DNA of 64,000 nucleotides from contig JAHQIY010000001.1 in NCBI GenBank assembly GCA_019054805.1, positions 11,360,501-11,424,500 on the forward strand, read 5' to 3'. How positions within the stretch are numbered: position 1 is the first letter of the stretch; each line of letters opens with the position of its first letter. Below the pieces are notes generated by a model that saw nothing but the letters and a program-made list of their open reading frames with translations, ran no database searches and was not told the origin of the DNA. Shown here piece by piece: positions 11,701-22,831 of this stretch. Source of the DNA: Brachionus manjavacas. Taxonomy: Eukaryota > Rotifera > Eurotatoria > Ploima > Brachionidae. A program made the position numbers and the translations under genes.

Positions 11701-14700
11701 GTTTTAAATTTTTTTTTCACTTCAAGAAAACTTCTTCGACTGTTGCCGAACTAATGCCATAATTCAAAATACCAATATTTTGTTTTTCGGCCTCGATATT
11801 TGCCAATAAACCAGGCAGTCTCGAATTCATTTCATTTGGTATTGACAAAGTCATTTCTCGTGCTATATCTGATTGAATATTAGGCTCTTGATTTAAATTT
11901 TTTCGCACAATATTCTGCATAGCCTCTTTATTAAAATTGCTCTCTTTGGTCAAAATTAATCTATAGCCAGATCCAAATCTATCTTTTAGAAACAAAGGAC
12001 TGCCACAACATTCGACTCGACCATGGTTCATTAGAGCTATTCTATCGGATAAAGCATCTGCTTCTCTTTTTTTTATATAAATAAGTAAAATTTTTTCATG
12101 AATAAATTTTAATTACTCCATATAATGTGTACTAATGATAATTGTTCTTCCAATTTTGTAATTTCTGATAATCTCCCACAAGGATCTTCTATTGAAAGGG
12201 TCCAAACCTAATTTTGAATTTTAAAAAATTGGAAACAATTTTTTCGTTTACACACCGCTTGTTGGTTCGTCCAAAATGATTACTTTGGAATCTCCTATGA
12301 GTGCCATAGCCACAGACAGTCTTCTTTTCATACCACCAGATAATTGCTTTGATTTTTTTCTCAAATCATTTTGCAATCCAACATAGGAACTTATTTTATT
12401 TATTTCTGCTTTTATTTCTCTTGAGCTAAAACCTTTAATCTAAATAAATACTGAAATAATTTTTTGTTTCAAAATGCAAATTTCTATATTACTGAAGCAA
12501 TAAGATCTAGATGTTCATACACAGTCAATTCATCATAGAGAATACTTTTAATTAAAAATTATTGTAATTGAATTTACTTTTAAAATAAAATCTATTTACT
12601 TATTTTGAGGACAAAATCCGATGGATGTGCGAATTTTGCTCATTTGTGTTCTAATGTCATTTCCAAGAATGTAGGCTGTGCCCGATTCAGGCGAGTACAG
12701 TCCACATAACATAAAAGTAACTGTGGTCTTTCCAGCACCATTGTGGCCTTACGAAAAAAATTAAAAAACTTACAAATTTTTTGATAAACTTCAATTTTAC
12801 CTAAAAATCCAGTAACTTGATTTTCGTAAAAGTTTAGAGACATATTGTCAACTGCTTTTTTGTCTTCAAATCCTGTTCTGAATATCTTGAAAAAAAATAA
12901 AATTCAAAAAATTCAATTTCTAGTTAAATTACTTTGGTTAAGTTTCTAATTTTGATTGAAGCATTTAGTTCATTTGGTTCCAATTCAAATGCATCTTCAT
13001 TAAGTTCTTTGCTTGACTGATTTAAATTTTCATAGTGAGCTCTTATCTTGTTATCTTCAAACCAGTAAGATTTCTATTCAAAAAATTAAAAAAAAGTTTC
13101 TTTCTGAATTTAGTCTCTTTTTTACCATAAATGGAAAGTACCACGGTTGTTTGACTCCGAATTCTCCGGGCAATATTCTTTCAATGTACCAGCTCAGACC
13201 CAGATAACAAAATGACCAAAATAACATAGAAATAAGTAAAGAGCCCAAATTGAGTTCGTCGCCATATAAATTTTTAAACAAGTTTTCAAAATTAAGCTTC
13301 CTTCCTTTGTTTTAAAAATAATTGTTTGAAAATTTTGAGCAAATTATTAAAAAAATTTATTTCCACATAAATTCATATTTTTCAACAGAGAATTTAATTT
13401 TAAATCTTTACATTGATCAATTTTTAAATAAAAATTGAATATATCTATGTCTAAATACTGCAATTACTCTAAGATTTATTGATATTTTTATTTACAGAAC
13501 AAATAAATTGACAAAATAAAAAAAAACGTTCATCTATCCTAAAGCTAACCCTAAAACTTTTTCACAATTTTAGCATGTATTTTAATTCAAAACCCGAAGA
13601 ATGATTTTTAAATTAAATAGTACGATTACGATACAGGATTCTGAACCCTGACACTTCTTTGCACAGTTGCTTTTGTTATGAGCGAACATAGTTTAGTCTG
13701 AATTATCTAAAACTATGAGCTAAATTATCTATAATATCTTGAGTCAAGAAAAAATTATTTATGGATTCTTTTGACTTTTTAATATTTCAAAAAATTTAAA
13801 ATCAAACATACAATCTTAAAATGAATTTTTTATATCTGCAAATCTCTGCAAAAATGTATGCATACATAATTATGCACAATATTATGGTATGGTAACATGG
13901 TTTGCTTCACATAAAATTGTATCTTTGCATTTAATTTTTTAATTAAAAAGTCTCAAATTTTTTTTAAAGATAATTTTCTGACTTAATCATTAGAGTTTAA
14001 TCATAAACTTCAATTTGCAAATTTTTTAAATTTCAAAATTTGATATCTTTACTTTATAATTTTAAAAAATGGTTTAATTGTGTAAAAATCTCAGAATTTA
14101 CTCTTTTCATTTACAGTTGACTCTCGTTAACTCGGGTGAAAATGACCCCTAATAATTTTGATCAGAGTTTCTTTTAAGTCACAAGTCCTAAAAGTCAAGT
14201 CAAAACAAGTCTATAATAGAATTTAAGGATCCAGAGAAAAACAGATCGAAAACGGGAAAAAAATTAAAAAATTACAAATTTATTTAAAATAAGAAATTGA
14301 CTTATTAGATTTTTTAAAATTGATAAAATATTTTATTGATATTAAATCTTTTTCATAAATTTGAATCTATAATACAGCAACAATTACGATAAATTAATAT
14401 TCCTTTTTTATCAATTTCAACAAAACACAAGTCTAATTTTTATCTTCGAATTTTTTTAAATTGAAATTTTTTTTCTGATATTCGATTTGATCTGTATGAA
14501 AATATATGATTTATAAAAAGATTTTTGATGATTTTTTGTTACAATGTGCCTGAAAGATTAAAAGTGTATCCGATTTGGCAAGAAACGAATTATTGCTATA
14601 ATTTAATTAAAAAAGACTCAAAAGATAAAACAGTGAAATTTTAAAAAATTTAAACAATTCAAAATTGTTTAGTTTTTTTTATCAATATTTACAAAAATCA

Positions 14701-16435
14701 TTTAGAACTCTAATTTTATCATTTCTATTTGTTCTACTTTAAAATCACAATTAGATTATATTTTAAATAAATATTTTTAGTAAAATATTTTCTTTTTTGT
14801 AGGTTTTTATCACGTTTATATTTATATTTCAAAATACCAAATATATCTTTTTTTAATTAAAATTGCTGATTAACAAATGTGAATTTTTGCTTACCACTTC
14901 TCTCATATTGGAGCATAACTTGAACACAAAAACTGATCGCCGAATTAGGGAAAATGCTGAAAAAATATTTGGCCACCGAAGAAAATGAGTTATAGAAATT
15001 AATCAATGTCACGAACCAGAAGATGATTGAAACGGTTTTAGCCGCAAAAGCTTAAGAAAAGATAAGTTTACTATAGATTTAATTCTAAAACCAGTACTTT
15101 TGCTGAATATTTGTCCAACCAACAGAGATAAGGATGTACACTGTATAGAATAGACAATAGTTGTCAAAAATACTACAACGGGACTTGTGTGCAGAAATAG
15201 AGCTTTTTGATATGTTATAAATTTTTCGGTGTATGAGAATTGCTTAGTAGACATTAGAGTCACTACGATAGAAATTATCAAATAAATAATAAATGATCTC
15301 ATCATCCAACAAAACCATATAACAACTGGGTTTACACCAACAAGTCGCAAGTATTCCTTAAATAAAAGTTGATTTAATAGATATTTTTATTAAATAAAAT
15401 AAAATTTTACTTTCATTTTGCTTTCTTTTTCTTGGATTATACTTGAAACAGTGACTAGAAAAGTGACCATAAATGCCAAGGATATCAGCACCGAGGTCAT
15501 AAACCCCATAAAACTTTTAAGTATGTCATCGACATTGTCTGGGCAGCTGTAACTACCAAAGAGGACCTAAATATAAGAATTAAATCTAAAACTTTGAATT
15601 GAAATTAAATTTTTACTTGATTAGGGTCTAATGGATTTCCGCTCAGAATTTCAATCAACGTTTGATCGATTGAGTGCTTAATTGAATTAAAAACAGAATA
15701 TTTTGAAATATAATTGCTATCAACAACTTAAAATAAAATCAAATGAAAAATCTTCATAAAAATTTTTATTTTTAAATTTAAAATTACGTTTGCAGAAATA
15801 CTCGGGGGAATTTTCGTACAAATAATCCTTTAGTGGTCTTGATTTTTCTTCTGTTTTGTAGCTTTTTGCAACACTGGTTCTATAAAAGAACTTTTTTTAC
15901 TTTCCTTTAATTTTCAAAATGATGCCTACTCTTTGGTAAAAATGGTGTAGTCAATTTTTTCCGGTATTGTCTCAGCACTGGAAAAATTAAATGCCACAAA
16001 AGCAAACATTCTGTTTCGAAGCGTTTCGTTGACTTTTTCAGCACTAGAATAATTTGCCCCAATAAATTTAAGCTTGAGGAATGAGTTTTCTTTTAAAATT
16101 ATCCTCGAAGAATTGATGATTAAATTCCGAATAAATTCGTTATTAGGATAATAATAGTAGTCGGTAGTGTTAAAGATTTCTTCATTAAAAAAATATTTCA
16201 CTGGCTTTGATGGTAAAAAATTTTGCTTTGGGCTCAATTCGGGTCTAGAATAATACACCAAGATAACAAATATCAAAGTGAACAGACACGAAAATATGAG
16301 TTCACTCAATAGGCCTGTGATGTTTTTTCGATAAAGAAGCAAATTTTTCCATGATATTATTTGAATTTGACGGAAGAATCCGGCAATTTTTCGGTTCTTT
16401 ACCATGCTATCCAAAGAGTAATGATAATCTTGCAT
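5749..16435 (-). CDS. ABCA-subfamily full ABC transporter, 20 exons
   Basis: Full-size ABC transporter of the ABCA family, probably moving lipids across a membrane. Exons read by splicing in frame: 16435-15930, 15879-15788, 15726-15617, 15566-15411, 15356-15098, 15050-14895, 13304-13126, 13073-12933, 12885-12801, 12747-12600, 12544-12493, 12439-12256, 12207-12117, 12065-11721, 11667-11576, 9664-8366, 7459-7284, 7237-6908, 6852-6698, 6444-5749. All junctions are GT-AG and phases agree. Order is TM1 and an extracellular loop, membrane domain 1, NBD1 (Walker [10 protein letters not shown] near residue 563, [17 protein letters not shown]), membrane domain 2, NBD2 (GLNGAGKTT near 1420, [19 protein letters not shown]), then the family tail with SQTTLEQVF. 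Length of about 1750 aa is normal for ABCA. The exon-16 membrane segment carries two homopolymer deletions and a TGA at 9225-9227, and exon 20 needs one extra base near 6108, so this copy is broken as written. Either real decay or long-read errors would explain this. The start was chosen because the first TM follows it at the usual distance. Confidence 0.88.
8028..8318. repeat. Foldback element in ABCA intron 16, copy 2
   Basis: Duplicate of the 1757-2045 element with the same 17-bp inverted arms. It differs by homopolymer length at its right end. Confidence 0.45.
10292..10311 (+). promoter_or_regulatory. Heat shock element (HSF site), copy 2
   Basis: Identical to the element at 4025-4044 (three perfect alternating TTC/GAA units plus one degenerate). 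It is followed by TATAAAA at 10325-10331 and the start codon at 10412. It lies inside ABCA intron 15. Confidence 0.82.
10412..11236 (+). CDS. Small heat shock protein with two alpha-crystallin domains (copy 2, nested in ABCA intron 15)
   Basis: Second copy of the 274-aa two-domain small heat shock gene, with the same protein sequence as the copy at 4145. It lies wholly within the 1.9-kb ABCA intron between exon 15 (ends 11576) and exon 16 (starts 9664), on the opposite strand, so it is a nested antisense gene. Domain layout: N-terminal arm to residue 65, alpha-crystallin domains at about 68-150 and 173-250, IPI motif at 260-262. Its own heat shock element (10292-10311), TATA box (10325-10331) and AATAAA (10280+1000, i.e. 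11280-11285) make it an independent transcription unit. Heat induction is inferred from these sites. The intact ABCA reading frame on both sides of the intron shows the nesting is real at the gene-model level. Confidence 0.93.
   Translation: MSLIPHVFPRSMFDMDLWSRPHSLGFGPSTLDLFDPFDELDHMMGRNLMWLNRPEFFNDFLPSEPKVPQKYRIKVDCRGYSADSLKVKVSDDKQKLVVSGKEGENRSDDDDYHIREFKKSYKLPPNAEVDKMVSFLASNGQLVIELPLKIDKQQAILNKEDYFPRVVDNQNGGKQVEMNFSVPNHIDPSKVKVTCKDRDVIIQAEDKQERPDGISQMSYYRRTTLPENTDFNSLKCHFDKNMLSLKADLNSDFKSSHRQIPIEINNAQKSVENK
14115..14215. mobile_element. pogo/Tigger-like terminal repeat with a nested hAT-like end
   Basis: After a TA dinucleotide, CAGTTGACTCTCGTTAACTCG resembles the terminal repeats of pogo/Tigger DNA transposons. 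At 14163 a second start, CAGAGTTTCTTTTAAGTCAC, matches the hAT-like end found at 36877, 41893 and 53479, so one element may have inserted into the other. Both are solo ends in ABCA intron 6 (14894-13305), and no transposase was seen. The family assignment rests on end sequences remembered from known families. Confidence 0.4.
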
Positions 16436-19400
16436 AAAAATTTTATTAAAAAAATGAAAAATTTATGAATTTATTTAAATATTTTCTAATCTCTAAATTG
16501 ATAATTTCTATTTTAGCAACAAAATTACTAATAATTTCCTATGATAAAAATTTACCTAGATACTCCCTGAAATGTAAAAATTTTCCGATAAAACGATTAA
16601 GAAATCTCATGACTCTTTTGGACATTATTCTCAAGGAATTTTTCATGAATCTTAGTAAAATAACTCGATTTTTCATTTTAAAAAACAACTTTAAAATCGT
16701 TTTATCGATTCATCGAAGTTGGTTTTTATCTGATCAATCTGATAAAGTCTAGAGTAGGAGTTTTTTTATTTGGCGATGACTTAGGTGACGAGATTTTCCT
16801 ACAATTTATGATTCAGTTTGGCTTTTAAATTATGAATTTCGTTTACCTGAAAATTTTGGATAATTGTTGGAAAGATTTTTAAAAATAAGTTTTAAATAAT
16901 AAGTAAAATTAACATACGCTTTGAGAGTTTAGGTTCTCACACGATTAACTGAGCCAAAGTTATAGTCAAAATTCAAATCTAAAATTTAATCGAAATACAT
17001 TTATGAATATTTTAATTTATTATAAAACAACCATATGAACAAATATTTTGCAAATTGAAAAGTTAATTTAGAAATTACATTAAAATAAAATGAATACTTT
17101 TTCAAATTATTTCTCTCTTATTGTACTCTATTTTTAGTAAAACTTTATTTGACAAAGACTTTTTTCTGAATTTATTAAATTTTTAATCAAGTCTTTAGAT
17201 TAAGTGCAAGTTAATTTGCTAATTTTTATATTTTCAAGAATAATTACTAAATAATTCTAATTAATAATTTTTCATAATTAAAATTAAAATAAATAACATA
17301 AAATCAAAAAATATGCTTCCAGAACCAAAAAAAGCCTGATAAAATCATTCAAAACTTTAATATAATTAAAATTTTATTTGACAAAGTTATGGAAAATTAG
17401 TCAATGCACATTTAAAAAATTGAATTATAATTTTTATAAATATAAATCTTATTTTCTAGTCTTCATGTTCCTTTTTTTGTTCCTTCTACATTTATATTAG
17501 GGAAGTCGTAGTTATTAATAATTTAAATGTTTAATGATGATATTTATTAATAGATTTATTAAGGTATCTTTATAATATAAATCTTTTTAAATCATATTTT
17601 ATTGTAAATAAATTTATTAGTAAATATATACAATTTTACATCAAAAAAATTACATTTAAAGCTTAAAGACTAATTAATCTAATTTTACATTAACTAATGT
17701 TGAAATGAAAAATACTAATCTTTTTATGTCTTAAAACTGCACGCATTGTATATAACATTTTTCTATAAAACACTACATATTGATATTTAAAATTAGAAAC
17801 TTTCATTAAATAAAATTGGTACAAAGTTTTTTTAGACAACATAAAGTTTTAACATATCACCAATATATTTTTGTTTTTATCTCCAAAATTCACAATGCCT
17901 ATTTTAAGTACTTTTGCTATTCAATCTTCATACAAATTCTTTGTAGTCTAAGTTTTGATTTCTATCAATATGAACTTGGAACAAAGTCATACATTTCATC
18001 AACTAAAGTATTAGAATTAGATTGAATTTAAAAAATATAAATAAATTCGATTTTAAATTAGATTAATATTTGAAAAAAAAAATATTTAGACCTAGGAAAA
18101 CCTGGGAATATAACTTTAAATGAGTGCATTTGAGGTCTAGGTTTCTGAAAAAACTAAGATATAACTTTGTAAGCTAATTAGAGTGAATGCATCTTCTTCA
18201 GACTGTTCACAGAATTTAAAATAATAAACACCAAAATTGATTTGAACTTTTTATGGCCTCAAAGCTATTTTTTTGAAATAAAGTTCATCTTTATTTCTCA
18301 TTATTCAGTAACATTTTTTTATCTCATTAATAAATATTTCAATAAAAATATGATTTTAAAGTTTTAATTACTCAACAAAAAACATTAATCATCAATAAAT
18401 CATTGAGATACGAACAAAATTTAAGGCTAAAAGCTAGCATGCTATGTTAAAAATAAGTTTTTAATCAATGATTTTGACAGCAAAATAAAGTTAATGATCA
18501 AGTTTTAAATATTTTTTAATTATAAAATGTAAATCAATTCCATATTTTTATTGCTAATACTCAATCCTTAACTTTTAAAACAAAATTCTGCAAAAAATAT
18601 TTAAATGGCGAATAGTGTTTTTTAATCAAGTTTTATTTTTAACTAAAAACACTTTCGTAACCAAAAGTTTATTATCAAGAGGGCTGAAAAAGGAAGAACA
18701 GCCGCTTGACCCTGCCTTTGAGTCCAACTCCTGAATTTTTCTTCAAATAAAAAGCAAAAAATAATAATTGTTGAGATGATTATTAAAATTTGTCATAAAC
18801 TTTAATTTTCGGCATATTTAAAACCATTATTTTATCCCAAAAACCAAGCCGCAAGTGGGCAATGGAACAAAGATACCCAAATAAAGAATAAGCATTAGCG
18901 ATGATCAACGACGAAAAAACATTGAGTAACAATTATTCTAAAAATAAGACTCAAGATAGAAAGGAAAGATTTTTATTGATGCAACAAAGATCTTGACTCT
19001 ATCAAATGGAGATGATATGGCAGTCAAATGGAAAGATGGTAAATTCAACATTTTTAAGGAGTACGTATGCAAACATTTAGTCGGTCTTGCCGAACTTTAT
19101 TTTTAAATAGATAAAATAGATTTAGTCGGTCTTGTTATCAGAATAAAATTTTTTATACCACTAGCAGAAAAAGATGTAGCAAATAGAAAAAAAAAAGCTA
19201 AAGAGAAAGATCAGATAAGGCAACAAAAGCTTTATTGAAAAATTAAATTTTGTTTTGGTCAAAATTTTATTTTAATTTTTTAATAAATATCAAAAATTAA
19301 TAAATTGAATCCTCACTTATTCGAAATATTTTACTGATAATTGTTTATAAAACTAAAATACTGATAAATTAATAATTAATAAATATAAATTTTAGTGAAT

Positions 19401-20526
19401 CTTTACGGATTCTCAGGACTATATTCAAAAAATTCAAAAAATCCAAAATTTTGGCGATCAAAATTTACTGATTATGCTCAAAAATTAAAACTAAAAAAAT
19501 TATTTTTCTATTTTTATCAAAAACTTTAATCCTGAAACAAATTTTTTTTTGAAAAGATCATCTGTAACCAAGTATTGTTACTAATTTTGCATTTTTAAAT
19601 TTTTTTCATAGCTCTACAGAGTTTTGCAGATAGTTAAAATAAAGTAGTATTAGTAGTTGTAATAGTAGTTTAAACTGTAGAGGTTATCTAAGCATTGCTC
19701 TAAAATTCATATCTGGTCAAAACTTGAGACCCAAGAAAGAAGCAGTGGCTTTCTTTTGTTTGTTATTTTAATTTTTTTAGGGTTTTCTACTTTATTTGTA
19801 CTTTTTGGATGAAAGAAAAAAAAATTTTTTCAAATATTTTTTATTGTTTTTGGAAAATTTTCTCTAAGAATTTTTTTAAATTCTAAGAACAAAAAATACT
19901 CAAAACTAAATGTAGCAATTAAATATAGCATCAAAATTCTAAATTAAGAATTTTAATTATCAAGCAGAAAACATAAAAATGAGAGAAGAAATAGAGAGAG
20001 AGAGAGAAAGAAAGAGTACAAAATTACAATTTTAGTTTGAACTAAAATTCGCAAAAAAATTACATTAAAAAACATTTTAAATCTAATTAGAAAATTGTTG
20101 GTTTAAAAGCGATACAATTTTCGTCAATGTATAGAAAAAAATGAGACCTTCAACCATAAAATAAATATGCCTCATTTTGGCGCCTAAAAATAAAACAAAT
20201 TTTTTTTTTTTTTAATTTATTTCTAATTTATATTAAAAATTTTGAAAGAAAAAAAATCTTATGCGGCCGGTAGTCAACTGATATAAAAATGTATTAAAAC
20301 GCTGAATCATAGCTCTGGCATATTGAATCACTTTGATCACTACGCTAAATGAATATTGAAAAAAAAAAGAAAAAAGAAAAAACCTGCTTGGAACTAACTC
20401 TAATTTGAACCATCATTTATCTGGCCCAACTAAACAGCTGACCATCAATTAGTAGAAAAAAAATAAATAAGTTGGATTTGTTTTTTTAATTTTCTTGAAA
20501 TTTTTTAAACATGCTAAGAAAGAATT
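16436..20526. other. Gene-free AT-rich stretch
   Basis: No open frame here resembles a known family. It holds homopolymers and a GA-rich microsatellite (about 19981-20015). The more complex DNA at 18660-19240 has broken frames that I could not identify. It would contain the promoter of the ABCA gene and the 3' flank of the intermediate filament gene. A possible minus-strand AATAAA lies at 20216-20221. Confidence 0.6.
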
Positions 20527-22191
20527 TTATGACGAGTATAAGGTCTTTTGCAAATGAGTGGCCTTCTCATCGCCTACATCATTCAGAACAATGGTCACCA
20601 CATTGATGCCAATGCCCCAGTTTTCAATGTCCTTGTTGACCAAATCGGTGGGCAAGTTCTCCTTGCCGTATCCTCTGGCCCATATTCTCACAGTCTTGTT
20701 GGCCTTTAGTACTAAATTAGGCGGAAACTTGAACACAATCTCGTCTTTGGAGTCCACTCGTCTCTTCAAAACCCAGTTGGTCATCGAAATGTCCTTGTTG
20801 CGGCTTGTGTTCTCCAGTATGATTACTTTGCCGTCCGGACTGCACTCGGCTATGGACACGGGACCCTTGGCACTTCGTTGAAACGTTGTTTTGGAGCTCA
20901 TCTCCGAACTGGTCAACTTGTAGTCCTGGGCTTCGGGCACAAATTGTTCGGCTAAGCTGTACACTGGACGAGAGAAGGCCGGCTCAGGCGGCTGACGAGT
21001 GGAGCGTGTCTCTTCGCTCTCCAACAAACGGCGATAGGTGTTTATCTCGAACTCGAGAGTGGTCTTGTTGTTCATGAGCTCGTCGTAGTCGCCCATGAGT
21101 TCCTGCAGTCTGGCCTTGAGCTCGGTTATTTCCCTGTCCTGGGCGTCCAGAGTGAGGCCGTTGTTTCGCCTGGCAGCGTCCAGGTCCTCTTCGAGCTGGC
21201 TCAAGCGCATTATCAAATTGGCGTTGGCCTGCTTGAGGTCGTTGAACTCGCGCTGGTTGTCGTCCAAGGTGGCGCGCAGCGACGAAGTGTTGTCCACTTG
21301 GGTCACGCTGGACATGAGCTCGGCCTGTCTCTTCGCCTGCTGGGTGATCTCCTCGGTCTTTACCTTGTACCACTCCTCGAGCTCGCGCTTTTGCTGGTCG
21401 TTCAGGTCCTCGAAGTCGCCGCGGATGTCGCGGATGGCCCGCTCGAGCTCGTGCCTGTAGAACTGGGCCGGGTCGATGTGGGCGCCCGCCTGCAACGAGC
21501 GCAACTCGGCCATCTCCTGCTCGTGGATGGCGTTCAGGAACGGAATCTGCTCCTCGAGCGTCTGCTTCTCGTTCTCGAGCCTGACCCGCTTCAGCGTCTC
21601 GTTGTCCAGGTCGGACAGCAAGCGCTGCAAGTCCTCGTTGAGCCGGGCCACCTCGCGCTTGTACTTTTCTATGTCGGACTCGGCGTCCTTGATCTGGCGG
21701 CGCAGCAAGTCCAACTCGACCTGGTTCTCTTGGAGCAAAAATTCCAAATTGCTCATTTTGTTCTTGTCCGCTTGGATTTGGTTGAGCGCGTCGTCGTACT
21801 GGCGCTTGAAGCTCATCGCCTCGTACTCGCTGCGCTTCGCCTTGATTTCGGACATGGCCTTTTCGCGCGTCGTGTCATCTATGGTCGCTCGGGCCTCCAG
21901 CAACTCGGGCTCGTAGTGCTCTTTGATGCGGCGCGACTCCTCGCCCCATCGCTGCCTCAACTCTTCCAGTTCGGCGAGCAGCTTTTTGTTCTGGCCCTCT
22001 AGGAACTTCACACGGTCAATGTACTTGGCAAATCTGTCGTTCAGTTGACTCAGCGTTTCTTTTTCTTGGTCGCGCTTTTGCTTAATTTGAGCCACTGCCA
22101 GTGCGTTCATGGGCGCCAGCTGGTCGTCGCCGTGCGCCAAACGCACCCCGCGCTCAATCACTGTGTTCTTTACTCGAACTGTTTCGGCCAT
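20527..22191 (-). CDS. Cytoplasmic intermediate filament protein with lamin-type tail
   Basis: Intronless 554-aa intermediate filament protein that would assemble into cytoplasmic 10-nm filaments. It has a short head (1-44), then an alpha-helical rod of about 350 residues starting with the helix-initiation motif (LNDRFAKYIDRVKFLE, 50-65) and ending with the termination motif (EINTYRRLLESEE, 382-394). The tail is a lamin-tail immunoglobulin-like domain (about 442-552). The rod length fits the longer coil 1B of lamins and protostome cytoplasmic IFs. There is no CaaX box at the C terminus (ends TLYSS) and no basic nuclear localisation signal after the rod, so it is cytoplasmic rather than a lamin. 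The coding region, especially 21100-21950, is strongly GC-rich with G/C third positions, unlike every other gene here. The ATG at 22191 opens the conserved head. The plus-strand frames overlapping it are shadows. Confidence 0.95.
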   Translation of the reverse strand: MAETVRVKNTVIERGVRLAHGDDQLAPMNALAVAQIKQKRDQEKETLSQLNDRFAKYIDRVKFLEGQNKKLLAELEELRQRWGEESRRIKEHYEPELLEARATIDDTTREKAMSEIKAKRSEYEAMSFKRQYDDALNQIQADKNKMSNLEFLLQENQVELDLLRRQIKDAESDIEKYKREVARLNEDLQRLLSDLDNETLKRVRLENEKQTLEEQIPFLNAIHEQEMAELRSLQAGAHIDPAQFYRHELERAIRDIRGDFEDLNDQQKRELEEWYKVKTEEITQQAKRQAELMSSVTQVDNTSSLRATLDDNQREFNDLKQANANLIMRLSQLEEDLDAARRNNGLTLDAQDREITELKARLQELMGDYDELMNNKTTLEFEINTYRRLLESEETRSTRQPPEPAFSRPVYSLAEQFVPEAQDYKLTSSEMSSKTTFQRSAKGPVSIAECSPDGKVIILENTSRNKDISMTNWVLKRRVDSKDEIVFKFPPNLVLKANKTVRIWARGYGKENLPTDLVNKDIENWGIGINVVTIVLNDVGDEKATHLQKTLYSS

Positions 22192-22380
22192 TCTTCCAAC
22201 TCTTGTTTTCAGCTTTTTTTTTCTTAATAAATATCTAGATGAGGGAAAAAATAGAAAAACAGGTGATTAAGGTTTAGTCCGGCTTTGTTTTTTTAACCTA
22301 AATAGAAAAAAACAGCTTTGTGAATTAATATGTACTGACCGAGCTTCGATATGAAAAAAAAAAAAAAAATTTTTCTTTTT

Positions 22381-22498
22381 TTTCATATTCAATAAATGAC
22401 CCTTGGTTAGTTTAAAATTTTATTGCAAAAAAATTTTTTTCTTTTTCCGTATTCAATAAATGACCCCTGGTTAACTTGGATTTTATTGGAAAATTTCT
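22381..22498. repeat. Two imperfect direct repeats upstream of the IF gene
   Basis: A segment containing ATTCAATAAATGACCC(C/T)TGGTTA occurs at 22381-22434 and again at 22445-22498, a period of 64 bp, about 200-300 bp upstream of the IF start. Each is preceded by a pyrimidine-rich run. This may be a tandem duplication or paired promoter elements. Confidence 0.5.
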
Positions 22499-22800
22499 TT
22501 TTTTTTTTTAAATATATATGTATAAATAAATAAATAAATAAAGTTTATTTTTTATGATCATGAATGTTAGTCATGCTAATACCAAGCCAAACATGAACAT
22601 TTTTCTAAATTTAATAAAAATAAAAAACCAAAATAAATAGAAAATAGAAATAGAATAATTATTTTTCTTCTTTTTTTTATATCCGTCTATTTTTCTCTCA
22701 AACCCACCATTCTATAAATAAAGTCATGCTAGGTGTGTAGTTTAATAGTTTAAATAGAAAAATATGTGTTGTTATTTTTGAATAAACATTATTAAAAAAA

Positions 22801-22831
22801 TATATATATTTATATATATATATATATATGT
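22801..22831. repeat. TA microsatellite
   Basis: A run of TA dinucleotides with one interruption, ending in TGTG. A short ATAA tetranucleotide repeat lies at about 22523-22540. Confidence 0.8.

Noticed and set aside
16465-16752. 95-aa plus-strand frame just upstream of ABCA
   Set aside because: No recognisable motif, AT-driven composition, no promoter or splice support.
21298-22002. 234-aa plus-strand open frame, and several others across 20558-22227
   Set aside because: Antisense shadows of the GC-rich intermediate filament gene. The leucine- and valine-rich composition is the reverse complement of coiled-coil codons.
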